This document shows, piece after piece, positions 42,971 to 48,454 of a DNA stretch of 48,454 nt. The DNA is from Ignavibacteriales bacterium (GTDB lineage Bacteria; Bacteroidota; Ignavibacteria; T3Sed10-11). Location of the stretch: contig PWYR01000102.1 of assembly GCA_003567775.1 (NCBI GenBank), positions 1 through 48,454 of the forward strand, read 5' to 3'. Below the pieces are notes generated by a model, which was given only the letters and a program-made list of their open reading frames with translations, was not told where the DNA came from and searched no databases. A program made the translations under genes and the position numbers. How positions within the stretch are numbered: the first letter of the stretch is position 1; each line of letters starts with the position of its first letter.

Positions 42971-44401
42971 ATGAAAATTAAAAAAGGCGAAGAAGTTACA
43001 TTAAAAATCGAAACGCTTGCGTTCGAAGGTAAAGCCATCGCGCGTATGGAAGGACTTGTCGTTTTCGTAAACGATGCCGTGCCCGGTGATACGGTGCGCG
43101 CGGCGATCACCAAAGTAAAATCACAATATCTCGAAGCGCGAAATCTTGAATTGCTTGAACCCTCCGGTCTTCGCGTCGAACCCCGATGCCGGTATGTCGG
43201 ATCGTGCGGCGGTTGCAAGATGCAGCATATCGATTATACCGCGCAGCTTTCCTTCAAACACAGGCATGTGATCGATTCGTTTGAGCGTATCGGAAAAATA
43301 AAAGATGTCGATATACCGCTTCCGGTCGGTGCGGATGATATATTCTTTTACCGCAACAAAATGGAATTCTCATTTTCCGATCAGCGATGGCTTACGACCG
43401 CGGAGATAGAATCGGGGCAGGAATACGATAAAAGCTTCGCGCTCGGTCTGCATGTGCCGGGCAGGTATGATAAGGTTATCGACATCGGCGAATGCTGGCT
43501 GCAATCCGGGGAAAGCAACCGGATACTCGATTCCATACGGAGATCGGCGAAGGAATTGGATATCAAACCGTACACGACACACTCGCACGACGGGTTTCTT
43601 CGTTTTCTTGTTATCAGACAAAGCCGCGCCGCCGGCGAAATAATGGTGAACATAGTAACATCCGATAATCGACCGGATATCATGCAGCCGATTATTAAAC
43701 GGCTGCACAACGATGTGCCTGAAGTTACCACGATCATTAACAATGTCAACCGGCGTAAAGCGCAGGTAGCCGTCGGCGACGAAGAAATTGTCTTCTACGG
43801 CGAAGGATATATTACGGAAGGCATCGGTCGGTTTACGTTTCGAATATCGGCTATTTCATTTTTTCAAACGAATACCGGACAGGCGGAGAAGCTGTACTCA
43901 ATCGCAAAGGAATTCGGCGATCTATCGGACGACGATATAGTGCTTGATCTGTATTCCGGAACCGGCACTATAACGATTTATTTATCGGATTCCGCAAAAC
44001 TTGTGTACGGCGTCGAATCCGTCGAAGATGCAGTAAAGGATGCAAAAGAGAATGCCCGTCTGAACGGCGTCGACAATGTACGCTTTGTGCAGGGAGATGT
44101 GCTCGAAAAATTGAATAAAAGAGACGCCTGGCTCGAGCACGATCCGACGGTGCTGTATCTCGATCCACCGCGAAGCGGTATTCATCCCAAAGCGATCCGT
44201 GAAATTATTAATCTGCGGGTACCGAAGATCGTATACGTAAGCTGCAATCCCGCAACGCAGGCGCGCGACATCGCCGCACTCACCGAACACGGCTACCGCA
44301 TCGACCGTATGCAGCCGGTGGATATGTTCCCGCATACGTATCACATTGAGAACGTGGCACGTTTGACATTGCGCGACGCATCTGCTCGTAGTGCAGGGTA
44401 G
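42971..44401 (+). CDS. rlmD: 23S rRNA (uracil-5-)-methyltransferase, RlmD/RumA family
   Basis: 476 residues. N-terminal TRAM domain (about 5-60), iron-sulfur cluster ligands C73, C79, C82 and C175 (C-x5-C-x2-C plus one distant), and a C-terminal SAM methyltransferase domain with D-L-Y-S-G-T-G-T-I near 325, D-P-P-R-S-G near 398 and the catalytic Cys in Y-V-S-C-N-P near 418. It makes 5-methyluridine in 23S rRNA (U1939 in E. coli). RlmCD and TrmA-like activities cannot be separated by eye, but the 4Fe-4S ligands exclude TrmA. A 9-bp inverted repeat spans its stop codon. Confidence 0.9.
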   Translation: MKIKKGEEVTLKIETLAFEGKAIARMEGLVVFVNDAVPGDTVRAAITKVKSQYLEARNLELLEPSGLRVEPRCRYVGSCGGCKMQHIDYTAQLSFKHRHVIDSFERIGKIKDVDIPLPVGADDIFFYRNKMEFSFSDQRWLTTAEIESGQEYDKSFALGLHVPGRYDKVIDIGECWLQSGESNRILDSIRRSAKELDIKPYTTHSHDGFLRFLVIRQSRAAGEIMVNIVTSDNRPDIMQPIIKRLHNDVPEVTTIINNVNRRKAQVAVGDEEIVFYGEGYITEGIGRFTFRISAISFFQTNTGQAEKLYSIAKEFGDLSDDDIVLDLYSGTGTITIYLSDSAKLVYGVESVEDAVKDAKENARLNGVDNVRFVQGDVLEKLNKRDAWLEHDPTVLYLDPPRSGIHPKAIREIINLRVPKIVYVSCNPATQARDIAALTEHGYRIDRMQPVDMFPHTYHIENVARLTLRDASARSAG

Positions 44402-44445
44402 ATAATTATTAGTTTTATATCGGATTTTTTAGAAGAATGCGTCGC
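44373..44445. repeat. 9-bp inverted repeat spanning the rlmD stop codon
   Basis: GCGACGCAT (44373-44381) and its exact complement ATGCGTCGC (44437-44445), separated by 55 nt that include the TAG. It lies between convergent genes; a T-run (CGGATTTTTTAG) is inside the loop, not after it. Confidence 0.45.
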
Positions 44446-44467
44446 ACATTTATTTATTCGCGGGCAT

Positions 44468-45172
44468 TTATTTTCTCCCGACCACAATCGAAACCACCCC
44501 GAACGTCAACCGATGCACTGCATCGTTCGTAAACCCCGCTGTGTGCATCTCGTCTTCGAATTGTTCTATTTCGGGGAAATCCCGGATGGAGTCGGGCAGA
44601 TAACGGTAGGCGAAGTCGCTGCCGGAGATGATTTTCCCGACGCGAGGAATAATATTTTTCGAGTACCATTTATACAGGTTGCCGCGGAAACCCGTTTGAC
44701 GGGGGAAGAATTCAAGAATGGCAAGCCGACCTTCCGGCGCAATAATACGATGGATTTCTTTCATTGCCCCGACGCGGGGACGCATATTGCGAATGCCGAA
44801 TCCTAATGTAACGGCGTCGAAGGTATTCGGTTTAAACGGTAATCGAAAAGCGTCTCCCCTCACAAGAAGCGAGGGCATATCCCGTCCGTTCAATTTTTTC
44901 CGGGCAAAGTTGAGCATTCGACCCGAACGATCGCAACCGACGCCGATGATATTGTTTGTATGGAGAAACTCTTTTAATATGTCGCCGCTGCCGGTTGCAA
45001 GGTCGAGTAATTTTTGACCCGGTTGTAGATTAAGAACCCGGTAAAGTTTTTTCCGCCATCGTGTATCGATTCCGAAACTCAGCACCCGGTTGAGCAGATC
45101 GTACCGGTGCGCGATCGAGTCGAACATGTGCTCTATTGTGCGGGTGTCTTCTATTGAATTTTTTTCCGGCAT
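44468..45172 (-). CDS. ubiE: Demethylmenaquinone / ubiquinone C-methyltransferase (UbiE/MenG)
   Basis: 234 residues from the Met at 45172 (M-P-E-K-N-S). The frame is open 22 codons further up, but that extension is hydrophobic and unlike the family. SAM-dependent methylation of the quinone ring. Seen: F-D-S-I-A-H-R-Y-D-L-L-N-R near 17, W-R-K-K near 38, SAM loop L-D-L-A-T-G-S-G-D near 54, F-G-I-R-N near 126 and L-E-F-F near 153. FCB bacteria normally make menaquinone, so the MenG role is more likely; no other quinone genes are present here. Convergent with rlmD. Confidence 0.92.
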   Translation of the reverse strand: MPEKNSIEDTRTIEHMFDSIAHRYDLLNRVLSFGIDTRWRKKLYRVLNLQPGQKLLDLATGSGDILKEFLHTNNIIGVGCDRSGRMLNFARKKLNGRDMPSLLVRGDAFRLPFKPNTFDAVTLGFGIRNMRPRVGAMKEIHRIIAPEGRLAILEFFPRQTGFRGNLYKWYSKNIIPRVGKIISGSDFAYRYLPDSIRDFPEIEQFEDEMHTAGFTNDAVHRLTFGVVSIVVGRK

Positions 45173-45232
45173 ATCAATAAGATAGAGAAGCGGGGTGTTA
45201 TATACAACAAGACGCAAAATTTTTGTTATATA

Positions 45233-45261
45233 TTGCAATTTTATGAATAAAATAATACATT
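45233..45261 (+). promoter_or_regulatory. Promoter for the DUF5916 gene
   Basis: TTGCAA (45233-45238), 17-nt spacer, TACATT (45256-45261), about 56 nt before the ATG at 45318, in an AT-rich divergent spacer. Confidence 0.5.
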
Positions 45262-45317
45262 GCTAAATAGTACATACTTTCCCAATATTCCCATAACTAT
45301 GATATAAGGTTTCTTTT

Positions 45318-47765
45318 ATGAAAATCTTATCATGTATCATTGTTATCATCGCTTTCGGGCAGCCTCTGTCCGCACAGGATGGAGCAAAATTTGTTGTTGC
45401 CGAACGCATGGATGGGAATATTACAATCGACGGCTACTTGAGTGAGACCCTATGGCAGCAGGCGCAGCCGGTTGATGATTTCATTCAATACGATCCCGAC
45501 GAAGGTGCAGAACCGACCGAACGTACAAGCGTGTATGTCCTGTACGATGATAATGCACTCTATATCGGTGCTATCTTGTATGACTCAATTCCGGATGGCA
45601 TTGTCGGACAGTTGTCGAGACGTGATCGCAGTACCCACGCAGATCGATTTGAGGTATTGATCGACAGTAATAACGATAGAGTAACTGCATATCGCTTTGC
45701 CGTAAATGTTTCCAATGTGCAGGAAGATGGCATCTACAGCCACGAAGGCGCACAATATGACGGTGATTGGGAAGCAGTATGGGAATCGTCAACGGCGCGC
45801 ATCGACAGCGGCTGGAGTGTGGAAATACGCATCCCTTTCACCGCGCTCAGGTTTGATAAGCGCGACGGTGAGTACCGGTGGGGAATCAACTTCAGGCGTT
45901 TCATTGCAAGAAAAAATGAAGAGATACAATGGATCGTCGTACCGCGTGATGAAACCGGACCTCGCTCGCAATTTCTCGTTTCGCGGTTTGGTGCATTACG
46001 CGGCATGGCAAATATAAACCCGCCTCTCCATATTGAGATATTACCTTATGTCGTTTCTCAGGGAAGACGGCAATCGGATCAATTGCCGCAAGTTTCGGAA
46101 CGTGATGTAACGGGTAATTTTGGAGTCGACATGAAGTTTGGTCTGGCAACCAATACGACGCTCGATCTTGCGATTAACCCGGATTTCGGTCAGGTGGAGA
46201 TCGATCAATCAATCATAAATCTTACCGCTTTTGAAACTTTCTATGCTGAGAAGCGGCCGTTTTTTTTAGAAGGTGCAGATATATTCCGATTCGGTACGAC
46301 ATACGACGGCAGGCAGATGCGTTTGTTTTATTCTCGAAGGATAGGAAGAAGACCCGCGCGTCCGCGTCTCGATTCCGGGCAGCGTTTTATTGAGATGCCG
46401 CAGGCAACAACCATACTCGGCGCCGCAAAACTCACCAGCCGCACTACAGAGGGTTTATCTATCGGTGCATTGAGTGCTTTAACCGGGCAAGAGGATGCAT
46501 TGATCAGGACAGCCGATGGCGGACGATTGCGTAAACCCGTAGAACCCCGCGGTTCATATAACGTGCTTCGAATGAGACAGGAAATACTGGATAACTCGGC
46601 CGTCGGTGTTATGGCAACCGGTGTTATACGTGACGGAATGGAAACGGCGGTGAGCGGCGGTATGGATTGGAACCTTCGATTTAGAGGAAATGAATATGTC
46701 GTCGACGGTTTTATTGCCGGGACACGAACAGCACAAAACGGAAATCCTTTAGAAGGTTGGGCGGGCAGATTGTATGTCGCAAAACCGAGCGGACGGCACT
46801 GGCTCGCCAGTGCAAACTATGAATATTTTTCCCGTGATTTCGATCCGAACGATATCGGGTTCAGGCAGCGTGCTGATTATCACGGTACATGGGCGGATAT
46901 ATATTATAAAAATGACTACGCTTCGGGAATCTTCCGGAGATATTGGTCAAGACTTGCCGCCGAATCGCGCTGGAATATCGACGGCAAACCGATCAAACAG
47001 GATTCACAGATTTCCCTCTTCTCGGAATATACAAACTTCTGGGCGTCATACGTCAGTTATCAATATAATTTTTCGAGCTACGATGATTTTGAAACCCGCG
47101 GCCTGGAATTATATAAACGGCCGCACTATCACATTGTAAACGGATGGATCCGCACCGATGCGCGTAATCCGGTGGTGGTGTATCCCCGGTACGATATACG
47201 GTGGGCGGATTACGGAATGTTTGATACGTATTTCGTACTCGACTTCGATGTAAGACCGTCACCGTCGGTCGAAATAAGTCCTGCCGTCGGTTGGTTTCGG
47301 AGTCAGGGATATGAAGCATGGTTTAGAAATATCAATGACAATGAATTAGGATGGATCAGTTTATTCGGCGACCGTGATGTCGATCAGCTCGATGTATCTT
47401 TGCGGGGAATTATCACACTTCATTCGCGCCTATCTATTCAGTTCTTTACTCAGGTCTTAATTTCCAGAGTATGGTACAAGAACCCGCGTTATCTTGCCGC
47501 TCCAAATGATCTACGTCCTTACGACTACGATGAAGATCATCCGGTGTACTACAATCCGGATTTTAACTATCAGGGATTCAATGCAAATATCATTATGCGA
47601 TGGGAATTCAGACCCGGCAGTACGATCTATATCGTCTGGACGCAGGAACGCGACGGGTTTCATACCCGCATCGACCAACCCTTCCGCGATTCGTTCAGGG
47701 ACACTTTCAGAACCCCCATGGATAATGTGTTTTTGATTAAGTTGAATTATTGGTTTAGTGTGTAG
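45318..47765 (+). CDS. DUF5916 protein: CBM9-like domain plus outer-membrane beta-barrel-type region
   Basis: 815 residues. Signal peptide (about 1-19, ending L-S-A-Q). Residues about 25-225 form a CBM9-like beta-sandwich: I-D-G-Y-L-S-E-T-L-W near 36, Y-V-L-Y-D-D-N-A-L-Y-I near 73, R-F-E-V-L-I-D-S-N near 109, W-S-V-E-I-R-I-P-F near 165. From 230 on, alternating strands rich in aromatic residues follow the DUF5916 pattern, with the landmark N-P-D-F-G-Q-V-E near 287 and F-F-L-E-G-A-D-I-F near 315; it ends in an aromatic residue-rich strand (K-L-N-Y-W-F-S-V) typical of outer-membrane barrels. Function unknown, presumably surface binding of carbohydrate or another polymer. Single-gene unit. Confidence 0.88.
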   Translation: MKILSCIIVIIAFGQPLSAQDGAKFVVAERMDGNITIDGYLSETLWQQAQPVDDFIQYDPDEGAEPTERTSVYVLYDDNALYIGAILYDSIPDGIVGQLSRRDRSTHADRFEVLIDSNNDRVTAYRFAVNVSNVQEDGIYSHEGAQYDGDWEAVWESSTARIDSGWSVEIRIPFTALRFDKRDGEYRWGINFRRFIARKNEEIQWIVVPRDETGPRSQFLVSRFGALRGMANINPPLHIEILPYVVSQGRRQSDQLPQVSERDVTGNFGVDMKFGLATNTTLDLAINPDFGQVEIDQSIINLTAFETFYAEKRPFFLEGADIFRFGTTYDGRQMRLFYSRRIGRRPARPRLDSGQRFIEMPQATTILGAAKLTSRTTEGLSIGALSALTGQEDALIRTADGGRLRKPVEPRGSYNVLRMRQEILDNSAVGVMATGVIRDGMETAVSGGMDWNLRFRGNEYVVDGFIAGTRTAQNGNPLEGWAGRLYVAKPSGRHWLASANYEYFSRDFDPNDIGFRQRADYHGTWADIYYKNDYASGIFRRYWSRLAAESRWNIDGKPIKQDSQISLFSEYTNFWASYVSYQYNFSSYDDFETRGLELYKRPHYHIVNGWIRTDARNPVVVYPRYDIRWADYGMFDTYFVLDFDVRPSPSVEISPAVGWFRSQGYEAWFRNINDNELGWISLFGDRDVDQLDVSLRGIITLHSRLSIQFFTQVLISRVWYKNPRYLAAPNDLRPYDYDEDHPVYYNPDFNYQGFNANIIMRWEFRPGSTIYIVWTQERDGFHTRIDQPFRDSFRDTFRTPMDNVFLIKLNYWFSV

Positions 47766-47770
47766 GCGGA

Positions 47771-47798
47771 GTTTCGGGTTTTGTGTTTCGGGTTGCCC
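47771..47798. repeat. Phased heptamer repeat (GTTTCGG type)
   Basis: Four 7-bp units starting GTT at 47771, 47778, 47785 and 47792 (GTTTCGG, GTTTTGT, GTTTCGG, GTTGCCC). A further GGGTTCGGGTTTTT follows at 47826-47837 after CCCTCCGTAGC...GTGAGGG, a loose inverted repeat. It begins 6 bp after the DUF5916 stop codon. Confidence 0.7.
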
Positions 47799-47879
47799 TC
47801 CGTAGCTGTTTTTGGCGTAGGTGAGGGTTCGGGTTTTTAATATACTGTTGTTGTCATTACATAGCAATGGGGATTTGGT

Positions 47880-48086
47880 ATGGAAAACTACAACATGACT
47901 GATACCGACAGACTCGCCGGAAAGATATGCCAATTTATATGGGATAATTACGACCGGAGCCTGCCGCTGCAAAAGGTAGCTGAATTCCAGAATATATCTT
48001 CCCGCTCATGCCGACGTATAATTTCAAGGGTTCACGTATTGATAGAAAATTTGGATGAAAATAGTAAGCCGGAACCCGGGATGTAA
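47880..48086 (+). CDS. Possible small helix-turn-helix-like protein
   Basis: 68 residues, mostly helical. The stretch I-C-Q-F-I-W-D-N-Y-D-R-S-L-P-L-Q-K-V-A then Q-N-I-S-S-R-S-C-R-R-I-I (about 16-50) resembles the first helix-turn-helix of AraC-type regulators, including the L-x-x-V-A...S...R-x-I spacing. The protein is too short for a full AraC domain, so it may be a stand-alone fragment or a small regulator. The ribosome site is only moderate (GGGGAT, 8 nt before ATG). Codon use resembles the neighbours. It could also be a chance frame, since it lies next to the repeat region. Confidence 0.4.
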   Translation: MENYNMTDTDRLAGKICQFIWDNYDRSLPLQKVAEFQNISSRSCRRIISRVHVLIENLDENSKPEPGM

Positions 48087-48119
48087 AAAATTTGGGACGG
48101 AATTTAGGACAGTATTGAG

Positions 48120-48148
48120 TTGCAGTGAATAATTAATCTATGTAAACT
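48120..48148 (+). promoter_or_regulatory. Possible promoter for the right-edge gene
   Basis: TTGCAG (48120-48125), 17-nt spacer, TAAACT (48143-48148), 58 nt before the ATG at 48207. Confidence 0.4.
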
Positions 48149-48206
48149 AATATTAATATGATTTTCATTTCTTAAATAACAGTTTTAAGCAATATGAGAG
48201 GTAATC

Positions 48207-48454
48207 ATGCTAATTTCACACAATAAATTGGTACGGAGATATATTGGTTATAATTTATTACTGCTACTCTTTTTATTCCATTCCAGTATTTTTGCGCAAC
48301 AAGATGAAAACATTTTCCCGTTAGGCATAGATGAAGAGGTTGAATCAGACTTAAAAGAATTTAGGGAGCAGAAGAGGTTGTTTCAAAGAGATCGTGGTAG
48401 AGAAAATGAATTTTTGCAAATTATCCCATATATAAAGAATGAATTATTTCCTTC
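48207..48454 (+). CDS. 5' end of a secreted protein (cut by window edge)
   Basis: The frame opens at ATG 48207 after GAGAGGT and continues off the right edge (82 codons visible). A basic start (H-N-K-L-V-R-R-Y) and hydrophobic core (L-L-L-L-L-F-L-F) ending S-S-I-F-A-Q form a clear signal peptide, cleaved near residue 31. The mature start is charged and helical (E-E-V-E-S-D-L-K-E-F-R-E-Q-K-R-L-F). Family not recognisable from this part. Confidence 0.7.
   Translation, partial: MLISHNKLVRRYIGYNLLLLLFLFHSSIFAQQDENIFPLGIDEEVESDLKEFREQKRLFQRDRGRENEFLQIIPYIKNELFP

Noticed and set aside
45173-45238. N-terminal extension of UbiE/MenG
   Set aside because: Twenty-two hydrophobic residues unlike the family, in an AT-rich promoter region; M-P-E-K-N-S is the more credible start.

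Overview
This window is chromosomal DNA of a diderm (Gram-negative-type) bacterium. The best guess is a lineage of the FCB superphylum outside the classical Bacteroidota (Calditrichota, KSB1, Marinimicrobia or Zixibacteria-like). This rests on a GWxTD lipoprotein, a DUF5916 outer-membrane-type protein, secreted S9 peptidases, a PASTA-bearing FtsI, a DNPR motif in MurE (meso-DAP peptidoglycan) and ordinary TTGNNN-N17-TANNNT promoters rather than the Bacteroidota-type -33/-7 element. The taxonomic guess is inference from gene families only.

Layout. 1-2340: end of an OmpA/MotB-like coiled-coil membrane protein (minus strand, cut by the window edge), divergent from a periplasmic TPR protein. 2340-8113: an accessory stretch with a 3' remnant of a DUF2442 gene, a secreted protein of the family often mislabelled asparagine synthetase B, a membrane metallophosphoesterase with altered metal-site residues, a Uma2/DUF820 nuclease-fold protein, an NPP-type phosphodiesterase and a beta-hydroxyacid dehydrogenase. 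8114-9400: two small membrane proteins on the minus strand (one YvlD/phage-holin-like).

9519-27775 is a nearly complete dcw (division and cell wall) cluster: promoter, MraZ boxes, mraZ, rsmH, ftsL, ftsI (with two PASTA domains), murE, murF, mraY, murD, ftsW, murG, an unrecognised 163-residue membrane protein, murC, murB, ftsQ, ftsA, ftsZ, then a strong terminator. Genes overlap or are a few bases apart up to ftsA. ftsZ is set off by a 210-bp gap holding a large imperfect inverted repeat. No ddl is present. murA lies 5 kb downstream, next to a membrane-anchored gluzincin/TPR fusion.

27797-36424: a small membrane protein, a probable gene remnant, two tandem S9 peptidase paralogues (minus), and divergent from them murA plus the gluzincin/TPR fusion. 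36494-45172: GWxTD lipoprotein, enolase, phosphohexomutase, ABC-F ATPase, RlmD-type 23S rRNA methyltransferase, and a converging ubiE/menG. 45318-48454: DUF5916 protein, a doubtful small ORF, and the 5' end of a secreted protein.

The most unusual structural signal is in the gaps. At least four intergenic spacers carry degenerate short tandem repeats locked to a 7-bp period (GTT-NNNN, or its complement NNNN-AAC); others have related 6/7-bp or 8-bp forms, several folding into large hairpins. A 9-bp version runs through the stop codon of one S9 peptidase and adds a repetitive C-terminal tail. Other points of interest are two copies of the FtsZ C-terminal interaction peptide, the unnamed membrane protein between murG and murC, and a shared TGG-TAAWTT promoter flavour.
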